Assembly (NCBI GenBank): GCA_964546645.1
Contig: CAZJKM010000017.1
Coordinates: 1 to 39,948 of the forward strand
Length of the DNA stretch: 39,948 nt
Source of the DNA: A37T11 sp964546645
GTDB taxonomy: Bacteria; Bacteroidota; Bacteroidia; Sphingobacteriales; Sphingobacteriaceae
Direction of reading: 5' to 3'
Program-made: the position numbers and the translations under genes
The notes under the pieces: model-generated
Seen by the model: only the letters and a program-made list of their open reading frames with translations
What the model was told of the DNA's origin: nothing
Database searches by the model: none
Shown: positions 24,361 through 33,365 of the stretch, one piece after another
Numbering within the stretch: position 1 is the first letter of the stretch
How the letters are laid out: each line of letters begins with the position of its first letter

Positions 24361-25674
24361 ATGAAAATCTTAAAATTCGGCGGTACTTCAGTGGGAAGCC
24401 CCGAACGGATGAAAAGTTTGCTGCATATTATCCGTCCCGAGGAACGGCAGATCGTTGTTTTATCTGCCGTGTCAGGAACTACCAATACCCTGGTAGAAAT
24501 TTCGAACGCACTATTGGCAGGAGATAAGCAAAAGGCAGAGACGATTATTCAGGAACTACATACTAAATACCGGGTTTTCGTTGAGGAGTTGTTTGCTACG
24601 GATGCAGGTAAACAAAACGGACATGAGCTGATTGACTATCATTTCAACCTCATCTCATCATTCACCAGCTCCATATTTACGCCGATAGAAGAGAAGGTTA
24701 TTCTTGCCCAGGGAGAATTGATATCCACGACATTGTACCATTTTTACCTGACGGAAATCGGTGTCCGTTCCAAGCTCCTGCCGGCACTTGATTTTATGAA
24801 GATTGATGAGGATAATGAACCGATGATTGATCATATCGGAACGCATCTGGAGGATCTGCTACTGGGGGCGTCCGACCACCATTTTTTTATTACGCAGGGA
24901 TATATTTGCCGTAACTCGTTTGGTGAAATAGATAATCTTCGCCGTGGCGGAAGTGATTATACCGCATCGCTTATAGGCGCGGCCATCCGGGCAGAGGAAG
25001 TACAGATCTGGACGGATATTGATGGGATGCACAACAATGATCCGCGAATCGTGAAGGGTACACGGCCGATCGCCCACCTGTCCTTCAATGAGGCGGCTGA
25101 GCTGGCTTACTTTGGTGCAAAAATCCTGCATCCGCAAAGTGTATTCCCGGCGCAGCGGTATAATATCCCGGTCCGGCTGCTGAATACCATGGATCCTTCG
25201 GCTCCCGGTACACTGATCAGCGGAGATGCCGACCGTAAAGGGCAGGTACGTTCTATCGCTGCCAAAGATGATATCACGGCCATTCGCATCCAGTCGTCCC
25301 GTATGTTGCTGGCATACGGCTTTTTACGCAGGGTATTTGAAGTTTTTGAGCGTTATAAGACCCCGATTGATATGATCACCACCTCTGAGGTGGCTGTTTC
25401 GCTGACGATAGACGATACCCGGTACTTAAAAGAAATAGAGGCGGAACTCAGTGATTTCGGGCGTGTGGAAATCGATAGTCACCAGACGATCATTTGTATC
25501 GTTGGTGATTTCAGTACAGAAACACATGGCTATGCCTCCCGCGTGCTGGATGCGGTGAAGCATCTCCCGCTTCGGATGATCTCCTATGGCGGAAGTGATT
25601 ATAATATATCGCTGTTACTGTCGACCGATAATAAAGTCGAAGCGCTGCGTTCCCTGCATAACCGGTTATTTTAA
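24361..25674 (+). CDS. lysC: Aspartate kinase (monofunctional)
   Basis: It phosphorylates aspartate, the first step toward lysine, threonine, methionine and diaminopimelate. The 437-residue protein starts MKILKFGGTSVGS with the kinase signature, and has RGGSDYTASLIGAA and IWTDIDGMHNNDPRIV. The C-terminal regulatory region has an ACT-type segment around TPIDMITTSEVAVSLTID. No homoserine dehydrogenase domain is fused. lysA follows after 23 bases, so this copy probably serves lysine and diaminopimelate supply; the allosteric ligand is inferred to be lysine but is not shown. Confidence 0.94.
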   Translation: MKILKFGGTSVGSPERMKSLLHIIRPEERQIVVLSAVSGTTNTLVEISNALLAGDKQKAETIIQELHTKYRVFVEELFATDAGKQNGHELIDYHFNLISSFTSSIFTPIEEKVILAQGELISTTLYHFYLTEIGVRSKLLPALDFMKIDEDNEPMIDHIGTHLEDLLLGASDHHFFITQGYICRNSFGEIDNLRRGGSDYTASLIGAAIRAEEVQIWTDIDGMHNNDPRIVKGTRPIAHLSFNEAAELAYFGAKILHPQSVFPAQRYNIPVRLLNTMDPSAPGTLISGDADRKGQVRSIAAKDDITAIRIQSSRMLLAYGFLRRVFEVFERYKTPIDMITTSEVAVSLTIDDTRYLKEIEAELSDFGRVEIDSHQTIICIVGDFSTETHGYASRVLDAVKHLPLRMISYGGSDYNISLLLSTDNKVEALRSLHNRLF

Positions 25675-25697
25675 CGTATTGATTAGCTGAAGTAGTC

Positions 25698-26876
25698 ATG
25701 TTCCGATCATCTGTTATTTCTTTATTCCGGGAAAAGGAGACCCCTTTCTATTATTACGATATGGAGTTGCTGGGGAAGACACTGGAGGCTGCTGCTATTG
25801 CCGCAGATACCTATGGTTTCCATATCCATTATGCGCTGAAAGCAAATTTTAACCATCGTATCCTGCAACGGATCCGGGAAGCAGGCTTCGGTGCAGACTG
25901 TGTAAGCGGAAATGAAGTAAAGACCGCTATACAGACAGGATTCCCCGCTGAGAAGATTGTTTTTGCCGGCGTGGGGAAAGCTGATAAAGAGATCCTGACC
26001 GCCCTTGAGCACGATATCATGTCCTTTAATGTGGAATCCGTTCAGGAACTGAAGGTGATTGCTTCGCTGGCGGCCACAACAGACAGGGTAGCCCGCGTGG
26101 CGTTACGTATTAACCCTAACGTAGATGCCCAAACCCACCAGTATATTACCACCGGACTGGATGAAAACAAGTTTGGTATCAAAACCTGGGAACTGGGCGA
26201 TTGCCTGGAAGTAATCCAGCAGGCCCCTTCACTTGAGCTGTCCGGCATCCATTTTCATATAGGCTCCCAGATTACGGATCTCAATGTATTCAAGAGCCTT
26301 TGTGTAAAAGTGAACGAGTTCAACAATTGGTTTGACGAGCGCGGACACCGGGTGAAGGTGTTGAACGTGGGAGGCGGACTGGGCGTGAACTATCATGATC
26401 CGGACCAGGACAGCGTAGCTGACTTTGCTGCTTATTTTGCTGTTTTCAACCAGTTTCTGGAACGGAAACCGGGGCAGGAGGTCCATTTTGAGCTGGGACG
26501 TGCACTGGTGGCCCAGTGCGGGAGTCTGGTCAGCAAAGTGTTGTATGTGAAGAATGGGATTAAGAAAAATTTCCTGATACTGGATGCCGGCATGACGGAA
26601 CTGATGCGACCTGCACTTTACCAAGCCTACCATATGATTGAACGTCTGCCGGTGCCGGGAGAGCAGACCGGGACTCTCCAACATTATGATGTTGTGGGGC
26701 CTATCTGTGAAAGCTCTGACTGCTTTGGAAAAGAAGTGGAGTTACCTGCTACCGAAAGGGGAGACCTGCTGGCAATCCGTACGGCAGGTGCATACGGCGA
26801 GGTAATGGCTTCGCGGTATAACCTTAGGGAAGAGATCCGGTACGTTTATAGTGATGAGATGGATCAGCCGGGTTGA
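25698..26876 (+). CDS. lysA: Diaminopimelate decarboxylase
   Basis: It decarboxylates meso-diaminopimelate to lysine using PLP, the last step of lysine synthesis. The 392-residue fold III enzyme has the PLP lysine in HYALKANFNHRIL, HFHIGSQI, LNVGGGLGVNY, and the second-domain motif GPICESSDCFGKE with the active-site Cys. It lies 23 bases after lysC. Its stop is one base from the stop of the convergent cysteine desulfurase gene, with no terminator between. Confidence 0.96.
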   Translation: MFRSSVISLFREKETPFYYYDMELLGKTLEAAAIAADTYGFHIHYALKANFNHRILQRIREAGFGADCVSGNEVKTAIQTGFPAEKIVFAGVGKADKEILTALEHDIMSFNVESVQELKVIASLAATTDRVARVALRINPNVDAQTHQYITTGLDENKFGIKTWELGDCLEVIQQAPSLELSGIHFHIGSQITDLNVFKSLCVKVNEFNNWFDERGHRVKVLNVGGGLGVNYHDPDQDSVADFAAYFAVFNQFLERKPGQEVHFELGRALVAQCGSLVSKVLYVKNGIKKNFLILDAGMTELMRPALYQAYHMIERLPVPGEQTGTLQHYDVVGPICESSDCFGKEVELPATERGDLLAIRTAGAYGEVMASRYNLREEIRYVYSDEMDQPG

Positions 26877-26877
26877 G

Positions 26878-28065
26878 TTAAAGCAGGCCTTCCTGATGTA
26901 GCTGCCATATCGGTGATCCGGCACGCAGGCGACTGATCACCCCGGGTAAGGTGTTTATGATGTAATCTATATCCGACGGGCTGTTGAATCTCCCCAGACT
27001 AAACCGGAGACTGGCTTTGGTGTCTTCGGCAGATAGGCCCATTGCCTGCAATACGTGCGATGGTTCCCGTTTTCCGCTGGCGCATGCCGACCCGGCAGCT
27101 AATGCAACAGATGGCATGTTGACCATGATTTCTTCGCCATTCAGATAGCGGAAGCATATATTGCTGGTATGAGGCAGCCTGGGAGCTTCGCTACCGTGGA
27201 TATAAATCTCCGGAATAAGGGCTGTTAATTGTTCTTCCAGCTGATTGCGCAAGGTTTGCAGCTGGTGGTAAGCACTGTCCAATGTCTGTAAGGAAAGGCT
27301 TGCTGCCTTGCCGAATCCGGCGATGGCCGGTACATTCAATGTGCCACCCCGTAAACCGTTCTCCTGTCCGCCCCCGTGAAGCAATACCCCGGTTTGTATC
27401 CGCTTGTTCTTCCGCTTCATATATAAAGCACCTATTCCTTTCGGGCCATACAGTTTATGTGCACTTAAACAGAGCAGGTCGATGCCATCCTGTACCACAT
27501 CGACTTTTATTTTTCCTGCTGCCTGTGTGGCGTCGCAGAAAAAGAGTACGTCATGCTCTTTTGCCAACTGACTGATGCCGGTTATCGGATGTATGACACC
27601 GGTTTCATTGTTGGCATACATCAGTGCAATGAGAATCGTATCCGGTCTGATGGCTTTTTTCAGGTCAGGAAGGCGAATCTGCCCCTGGCTGTTAACCGGT
27701 AGGAACGTAATATCCGCCCCCTGCTTCCGGAGATAAGCGCACACGTCCAATACGGCAGGATGTTCTGTCCGGCACGTGATGATATGTTTCCCCTTTTGCT
27801 GATAGTTGCTGTATATACCTTTCAATGCCATGTTAATGGCTTCCGTAGCCCCGGAGGTAAAGATGATTTCCTTTTCATTGGCGCCAATCAATGTGGCGAC
27901 CTCTGTGCGCGCTGTTTCAACAGCCGCTGATGCCAATCGCCCGGCGCGGTGGCTGATACTGGAGGCGTTGCCAAAATGCGTCGTGTAGTAGGGTATCATG
28001 ACTTCCAGTACGCCGGGATCAAGGGGGGTAGTAGCGTTGTTGTCCAGATAAATCAGGGATCCCAT
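26878..28065 (-). CDS. Cysteine desulfurase (NifS/IscS family)
   Basis: A PLP enzyme that takes sulfur from cysteine for Fe-S clusters or thio-modification of tRNA. The 395-residue protein shows YLDNNATTPLDP at the start, FTSGATEAINMAL, the PLP lysine in LSAHKLYGPKGIGALY, and the catalytic Cys in AAGSACASG. The motif after the Cys fits the NifS/IscS class (group I) rather than SufS. No iscU or other assembly gene is adjacent, so the exact role is open. It is 9 bases downstream of the response regulator gene on the same strand. Confidence 0.95.
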   Translation of the reverse strand: MGSLIYLDNNATTPLDPGVLEVMIPYYTTHFGNASSISHRAGRLASAAVETARTEVATLIGANEKEIIFTSGATEAINMALKGIYSNYQQKGKHIITCRTEHPAVLDVCAYLRKQGADITFLPVNSQGQIRLPDLKKAIRPDTILIALMYANNETGVIHPITGISQLAKEHDVLFFCDATQAAGKIKVDVVQDGIDLLCLSAHKLYGPKGIGALYMKRKNKRIQTGVLLHGGGQENGLRGGTLNVPAIAGFGKAASLSLQTLDSAYHQLQTLRNQLEEQLTALIPEIYIHGSEAPRLPHTSNICFRYLNGEEIMVNMPSVALAAGSACASGKREPSHVLQAMGLSAEDTKASLRFSLGRFNSPSDIDYIINTLPGVISRLRAGSPIWQLHQEGLL

Positions 28066-28074
28066 ATCCCAAAG

Positions 28075-28443
28075 TTACGATTTTCCGGTTAATGCAGCAA
28101 TACGCGTTATCAGTTCCTTCATATCAAACGGCTTGGCCAGGAAATCGTCCGCTCCTGCCTGTTGAGCAGAGCGTTGCAGATCACGGCTTGCGGATATCAT
28201 CAGGACGGGAATATGCGATACCCTTTTTTCTTTTTTTAGCTGCCGGCAGATTTCCATACCATCCACCCCGGACATCCAGATATCCAGAATAATCAGATCA
28301 GGCAACGGCTCAGACAGGGAAAGTACGTCGCTGCCGTCAACTGTGCTTTTAACGTCGTAACCCTCAAATTCCAGATACATACAAATGGCATCCACGATTG
28401 CTCTGTCATCATCGGCAACCATAATTTTTAAAGGATTTTCCAT
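28075..28443 (-). CDS. Single-domain response regulator (CheY-like)
   Basis: A 122-residue stand-alone receiver. The acidic pocket is DDD at 11-13, the phosphoacceptor is D54 (IILDIWM), the switch Ser is in MISAS, and the conserved Lys is K104 (FLAKPF). There is no output domain. The frame is open for 32 more codons upstream, but that would overlap the kinase gene; the ATG at 28443 places the first beta-strand where receivers have it. It lies 19 bases after the PAS histidine kinase, its likely partner. It may pass phosphate onward or act by protein contact. Confidence 0.93.
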   Translation of the reverse strand: MENPLKIMVADDDRAIVDAICMYLEFEGYDVKSTVDGSDVLSLSEPLPDLIILDIWMSGVDGMEICRQLKKEKRVSHIPVLMISASRDLQRSAQQAGADDFLAKPFDMKELITRIAALTGKS

Positions 28444-28462
28444 TGATATTGATAATTTTACA

Positions 28463-29992
28463 TCATTGTATATGCTCTCTGCTACGACCTGCGGGTAGTT
28501 CAAAACTGAATGTGGAACCTTCCCCGACGGAGCTTTCAACCCAAATACGTCCTCGTGCGCGCTTAATGATTTCGGAAGAAATATATAATCCCAGTCCTAA
28601 CCCCGGAAACGTGTGTTGCAGGATACCCGACACCCGGTAAAACTGTTCAAATACCCTGTTTTTTATATCATCCGGAATGCCGATTCCAAAGTCTGTAACG
28701 GTCAGGGTAACCGAGGTGTCATCCCCCCGTGATTCAACAACGATCCGGTCTTTCCCCGGCGAATACTTGATGGCGTTGGTCACCAGGTTGACAATAACCT
28801 GGCCAATCCGATCCCTGTCAGCAAAAATGAATGAACTGCTTTCCAACAGCGCTTCTATGCGATGGCTTTCACTGGTGCGTTGCAGATCTTCCACGACCTC
28901 CCGGATCAAATCGTCAAAATTAAATATATCTTCATTGAACTGCAGGCGACCTGACTGAACTTTCGTTACATCCAGCAAATTATTGATCAGGTGAGTCAGC
29001 CGATTGACCTGCTGGTCCATTTTCCCTACCATACGGGCATGGATCGGGTTATTTTCCTGCAGCAGGGTTCGTTCCAGAAGCTGGATATAGGCTTTGATGC
29101 TGGTAACCGGTGTTTTTAGTTCGTGGCTGGCGGCACCCAGAAATTCATCTTTCTGTTTTTCCAACCGTACCATCGAGGAAATATCGACAGCCATATGCAG
29201 AATACCGTATACCTGGCCTGTTTCATCAAACAGCGGTTTATAGGTGAAGTTAAACCAGAAGGTTTCCAGCTTTTTTTCCCTGATCAGATGGGCGCTTTGA
29301 CGGTCTGTATGATAAGCAAGGCCAGAGGTATATACTTTTTCCAGCAAGTCCGGAAATGGCTGGCTGTTAAGCTCCGGAAGTGCTTCCCTGAACGGCATCC
29401 CGAGAACGGATGTATCCTTATCCCACAGTTTCAGCATCGCTTCGTTCACGATATGAATGCGGTTTTCCGGTCCGAGGTACAGCGCGGTAGGCATAGGCGC
29501 CTCTAAGACGAAATCCCGGAAGCGGTTTTCACTTCTGATAAGCTCCTGCCCGGATAAAATGAGTTTTTCACGGGAGATCAGCTGTTCCTGCTCCAATTGA
29601 ATGCGGGCAGTTACGTCGTGGACAATGCCTGCGAACCGTATGACACCCTGTTCATCTGTATGATAGGCCCGTCCCTTACATTCCAGCCATCGTGTTGGTT
29701 TGTTGTTGCTTCTTTTCGTTCGCACCGTGATGCTGCATGTTCTATCCGGAGCAATACCGGCGATCAATGTGAGTGCCTTTGTAAAACGATCGGTATCCGC
29801 CTCGTCAATGCATGCCAGAATATCCTGGTAGGTACCCTTGCAACCTTCCAGATTACCGAACAACTCCCTGCATTTTTCGTCCCACCATACGGTCTGTTCA
29901 ATAAGGTCAATATCCCAACTGCCCATTGCTGCGGACTGCAGCATAAACTGCATCCTTTTCTCCGCCTCGTTTTTGTGCCGGTCTTCCGTCAT
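28463..29992 (-). CDS. Soluble PAS-domain sensor histidine kinase
   Basis: A 509-residue kinase without membrane helices. PAS-like domains lie at about 14-130 (ending AGIVHDVTARIQLEQ, a PAC-type end) and about 155-270. HisKA follows with H290 in GAASHELKTPV, then a HATPase domain with N406 in the N-box and the G-box PGLGLGLYIS. It would sense a cytoplasmic or diffusible signal through the PAS domains; the ligand is unknown. It precedes the single-domain receiver gene in a two-gene unit and is divergent from mutS. The sequence looks intact. Confidence 0.95.
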   Translation of the reverse strand: MTEDRHKNEAEKRMQFMLQSAAMGSWDIDLIEQTVWWDEKCRELFGNLEGCKGTYQDILACIDEADTDRFTKALTLIAGIAPDRTCSITVRTKRSNNKPTRWLECKGRAYHTDEQGVIRFAGIVHDVTARIQLEQEQLISREKLILSGQELIRSENRFRDFVLEAPMPTALYLGPENRIHIVNEAMLKLWDKDTSVLGMPFREALPELNSQPFPDLLEKVYTSGLAYHTDRQSAHLIREKKLETFWFNFTYKPLFDETGQVYGILHMAVDISSMVRLEKQKDEFLGAASHELKTPVTSIKAYIQLLERTLLQENNPIHARMVGKMDQQVNRLTHLINNLLDVTKVQSGRLQFNEDIFNFDDLIREVVEDLQRTSESHRIEALLESSSFIFADRDRIGQVIVNLVTNAIKYSPGKDRIVVESRGDDTSVTLTVTDFGIGIPDDIKNRVFEQFYRVSGILQHTFPGLGLGLYISSEIIKRARGRIWVESSVGEGSTFSFELPAGRSREHIQ

Positions 29993-30178
29993 TTATCTAT
30001 TGCTAATCTTTAGCTAATCCTTTTCTGTTCAATGGATGCTGATATGTTCATAGCTTTCTTCTTTACAAACAGGGCTGCACCCCTGAATGTTTCCAATAAA
30101 TATTGCTTTTTTTCAAGGATCGGGGCCGCTTTATCAAAAACAATCTTAATTTTACGGCCATCCTAAAAAGATCAGGTT

Positions 30179-32788
30179 TTGGCAAAAGCAGCAAAAAAAG
30201 AAACACCCTTAATGCAGCAGTATAACAGCATTAAAGCGAAGTACCCCGGGGCTTTGTTGTTGTTCCGGGTCGGGGATTTTTACGAAACATTTGGCGAGGA
30301 TGCCATTAAAGCGGCGGGCATACTGGGAATTGTGCTGACCAAGCGGGGTAATGGAAGTGAAGCCGAAACGGCCCTGGCCGGTTTTCCCCACCACTCATTG
30401 GAAACCTACCTGCCTAAGCTCGTACGTGCGGGACAGCGTGTGGCTATCTGTGACCAGCTGGAAGATCCCAAGACTACGAAGACCATTGTAAAAAGAGGCG
30501 TAACAGAGCTTGTTACGCCGGGTGTTTCCTACAGTGATCATATTGTGCAGCAGAAGTCAAACAATTATCTGGCTTCTGTTTATCTGGAGAAAAACCAGGC
30601 GGGTATTGCATTTCTTGATATTTCTACCGGCGAATTCCTGACCGCTCAGGGCAGTGCCCTGTATATTGATAAGTTGCTGCAGGGATTCCGGCCCAGTGAG
30701 GTGATCATGGGAAAGCGGCAGCAGCGGGAATTTACAGAACTGTTCGGAAGTCAATATTATACCTATGCGCTGGATGAGTGGCCCTATACAGGAGATTATG
30801 CACGTGAGACCCTGCTGAAGCACTTTGAAGTGAGCTCGCTGAAGGGTTACGGTATCGACCGGCTTCATTTGGGCATCGTCGCCTCCGGAGTGGCGCTGCA
30901 CTATATCAATGAAACGGAGCACCGGAACCTGCAGCATATATCCCATATCTCCCGCATCGAAGAGGACCGTTATATGTGGCTGGACCGGTTCACCATCCGC
31001 AACCTGGAACTGGTGGGCTCCGCCAATGAACAGGCGGTGACACTGGCGCAGGTACTGGATCATACCGTTTCCCCCATGGGTGCCCGCTTGTTGAAAAAAT
31101 GGATCGTCATGCCGCTGAAGGAACAGCAAGCCATTGAAGAGCGCCTGGAGATGGTGGACTTTCTGTACCGCGAACAGGAAGTCCGTGAACAGCTGGCAGA
31201 GGAGTTGAAAAAGATGGGGGACCTGGAACGACTGATCAGTAAGATAGGTCTTCAGAAAGCAAATCCGCGGGAAGTAGTGCAGCTGCGGCGGGCGTTGCTT
31301 GCTATCGGAAAGGTGAAAGCGTTAGGTGCAGCTACTGCTTCAGCGGCGTTAAACAGCATGGCTGAGAGACTGGATTCATGTATGGTCGTATGTGAGCGGA
31401 TTGCCAGGGAAATACAGCCCGATCCTCCGGCCTTACTGAATAAAGGAAACGTGATCGCCGATGGCGTGGATGAAGAACTTGATAAACTGCGGAAAGTGGC
31501 TTTTGGCGGGAAGGATTATTTACTGGAGATTCAGCGTCGGGAGAGTGAACAGACAGGCATACCTTCTTTAAAAATATCTTTTAACAATGTGTTCGGGTAT
31601 TACCTGGAGGTGACCCATACGCACAAAGACAAGGTGCCTGCCGGCTGGATACGGAAACAAACCCTGGTCAATGCCGAGCGGTATATCACCGAAGAACTCA
31701 AAGAATATGAAGAACAGATACTGGGTGCGGAGGAAAAGATACAGCTGATCGAAAACCGGTTGTACGGGAAGCTGCTCGCTGTATTGTCAGCTTGTATTAA
31801 ACCGGTACAGCAGAACGCCCGGCTGGCGGCCCGGCTGGACGTATTGCTTAACTTTGCGGTTATTGCGCAAAAGAATCACTATGTGAAGCCGGTTATCAGC
31901 CAGGGCCGCAGGATTGATATTAAAGGTGGCCGGCATCCGGTTATTGAGCAGCATTTGCCTCCCGGAGAGGTGTATATTACCAATGATGTGTACCTGGACA
32001 GTGAAACCCAGCAGATCATCATTATTACCGGGCCTAACATGGCCGGTAAGTCTGCGCTGTTACGGCAAACCGGGCTGATTGTCCTGATGGCGCAGATGGG
32101 GTGTTTTGTGCCGGCAAAGGAGGCTGTTATCGGGTTAACAGATAAAATATTCACGCGTGTGGGAGCGTCGGATAACCTGTCGTCCGGTGAATCCACGTTC
32201 ATGGTGGAAATGAATGAGACAGCCAGTATCCTCAATAACCTGTCGGATCGCAGCCTGATCCTGCTGGATGAGATCGGACGTGGTACCAGTACGTATGACG
32301 GTATATCCATCGCCTGGGCCATTGCCGAATACCTTCATTCGCATCCCTCTGCACAGGCAAAAACATTATTTGCAACGCATTACCACGAGTTAAATGAACT
32401 CAGTAATTCGTTTAGCCGGATTAAAAACTTTAACGTTTCGGTCAGGGAAGTGAATAATAAGGTCATTTTCCTGCGTAAGCTGGTACCGGGAGGGAGTGCG
32501 CACAGTTTTGGTATCCACGTAGCGAAAATGGCCGGTATGCCGGCAAAATTGGTCAGCCGCGCCAATGAAATCCTGAAACGGCTGGAACAGGAACGGACGG
32601 GGGGAGAACATATCAAAGACAGCATTAAAAAAATACAGAAACAAGCATATCAGCTGCAGATGTTCTCCATTGACGATCCGGTGCTGGTAAAAATCCGGGA
32701 TCTGCTCAATAATCTGGATGTGAATACCCTGACGCCGGTAGAGGCCCTCATGAAACTGGATGAAATACAGCGGTTATTGAAGCAGTAG
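30179..32788 (+). CDS. mutS: DNA mismatch repair protein MutS
   Basis: It recognises mismatches and small loops and starts repair with MutL. The 869-residue protein has the mismatch-reading motif in LLFRVGDFYETFGED (Phe and Glu of GDFYE), connector and clamp domains, and the ATPase core. Walker A is TGPNMAGKSALLRQ, followed by ESTFMVEMNETA, and Walker B is LILLDEIGRGTSTYDG. An in-frame TAA lies five codons upstream, so the start is either TTG at 30179 (MAKAAKKETPLMQQYN) or ATG 11 codons later. The longer N-terminus fits homologues, so the TTG is preferred. The stop is followed within 7 bases by the tandem repeat array; no terminator is visible. Confidence 0.97.
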   Translation: MAKAAKKETPLMQQYNSIKAKYPGALLLFRVGDFYETFGEDAIKAAGILGIVLTKRGNGSEAETALAGFPHHSLETYLPKLVRAGQRVAICDQLEDPKTTKTIVKRGVTELVTPGVSYSDHIVQQKSNNYLASVYLEKNQAGIAFLDISTGEFLTAQGSALYIDKLLQGFRPSEVIMGKRQQREFTELFGSQYYTYALDEWPYTGDYARETLLKHFEVSSLKGYGIDRLHLGIVASGVALHYINETEHRNLQHISHISRIEEDRYMWLDRFTIRNLELVGSANEQAVTLAQVLDHTVSPMGARLLKKWIVMPLKEQQAIEERLEMVDFLYREQEVREQLAEELKKMGDLERLISKIGLQKANPREVVQLRRALLAIGKVKALGAATASAALNSMAERLDSCMVVCERIAREIQPDPPALLNKGNVIADGVDEELDKLRKVAFGGKDYLLEIQRRESEQTGIPSLKISFNNVFGYYLEVTHTHKDKVPAGWIRKQTLVNAERYITEELKEYEEQILGAEEKIQLIENRLYGKLLAVLSACIKPVQQNARLAARLDVLLNFAVIAQKNHYVKPVISQGRRIDIKGGRHPVIEQHLPPGEVYITNDVYLDSETQQIIIITGPNMAGKSALLRQTGLIVLMAQMGCFVPAKEAVIGLTDKIFTRVGASDNLSSGESTFMVEMNETASILNNLSDRSLILLDEIGRGTSTYDGISIAWAIAEYLHSHPSAQAKTLFATHYHELNELSNSFSRIKNFNVSVREVNNKVIFLRKLVPGGSAHSFGIHVAKMAGMPAKLVSRANEILKRLEQERTGGEHIKDSIKKIQKQAYQLQMFSIDDPVLVKIRDLLNNLDVNTLTPVEALMKLDEIQRLLKQ

Positions 32789-32795
32789 GAGATAG

Positions 32796-33277
32796 CCTTG
32801 GTCATTGAAAGGATTATAGTAACGTTACAACGGAGTATCCCTGGTCATTGAAGGATTATAGTAACGTTACAACGGGGCATCCCTGGTCGTTGAAGGATTA
32901 TAGTAACGTTACAACGGTGCATCCCTGGTCGTTGAAGGGTCGTAGTAACGTTACAACGGTGCATCCCTGGTCGTTGAAGGGTTGCAGTAACGTTACNNNN
33001 NNNNNNNNNNNNNNNNNNNNNNNNNNNNNNNNNNNNNNNNNNNNNNNNNNNNNNNNNNNNNNNNNNNNNNNNNNNNNNNNNNNNNNNNNNNNNNNNGTAG
33101 TAACGTTACAACGGTGCATCCCTGGTCGTTGAAGGGTTGCAGTAACGTTACAACGGTGCATTCCTGGTCGTTGAAGGGTTGTAGCAACGTTACAACGGGG
33201 TATCCCTGGTCATTGAAGGATTATAGTAACGTTACAACGGGACATTCCCGGTCATTGAAGGGTTATCGTAACGTTAC
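32796..33277. repeat. 42-bp tandem repeat array with a palindrome in each unit
   Basis: This fills almost the whole 577-base gap between mutS and the next gene. Ten units are visible, five on each side of the assembly gap. The centre of each is the palindrome GTAACGTTAC, at 32819, 32861, 32903, 32945 and 32987, then 33100, 33142, 33184 (as GCAACGTTAC), 33226 and 33268. The step is exactly 42 bases on both sides. The second constant part is CCTGGTC(A/G)TTGAAGG. Two short parts vary: the text just before the palindrome (GGATTATA in outer units, GGGTYGYA types inside) and the text after CAACGG. The array is a minisatellite by form; its function is unknown, and a protein-binding array is one possibility. 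Because 42 is divisible by 3, several frames stay open on both strands, which is not evidence of coding. Confidence 0.95.
32997..33096. other. Assembly gap of 100 N inside the tandem array
   Basis: Exactly 100 N replace an unknown number of repeat units. The palindromes on the two sides are 113 bases apart, which is not a multiple of 42, so the gap length is a placeholder. The true array is of unknown size. Confidence 0.99.
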
Positions 33278-33295
33278 GTCAACACGTTTTCACAC

Positions 33296-33326
33296 TTGCG
33301 GGAGTGTGGCAGGATCAGTATCTTTG
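33296..33326 (+). promoter_or_regulatory. Predicted promoter just after the repeat array
   Basis: TTG at 33296-33298 and TATCTTTG at 33319-33326 are 20 bases apart and fit the Bacteroidota pattern. The last palindrome of the array ends 18 bases before the -33 box, and the next gene starts 39 bases after the -7 box. Confidence 0.6.
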
Positions 33327-33365
33327 TAAGACAGTAACAGCAAAACCAATACGAATAACCGAAAG

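Noticed and set aside
28444..28539. Upstream extension of the single-domain response regulator
   Set aside because: It would overlap the kinase gene by 77 bases, and the extra residues show no receiver likeness.
30557..31129. 190-codon frame antisense to mutS
   Set aside because: It lies wholly opposite conserved mutS coding sequence and has no domain likeness or start signal.
32796..33277. CRISPR array
   Set aside because: The units are contiguous near-identical 42-mers with no unique spacers, and no cas genes are present.
32848..33329. Open frames encoding a 14-residue repeat protein (SNVTTVHPWSLKGC type)
   Set aside because: The period is a multiple of three, so open frames on both strands are expected by chance. 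They begin inside the repeats, cross the N gap and lack their own start signals.
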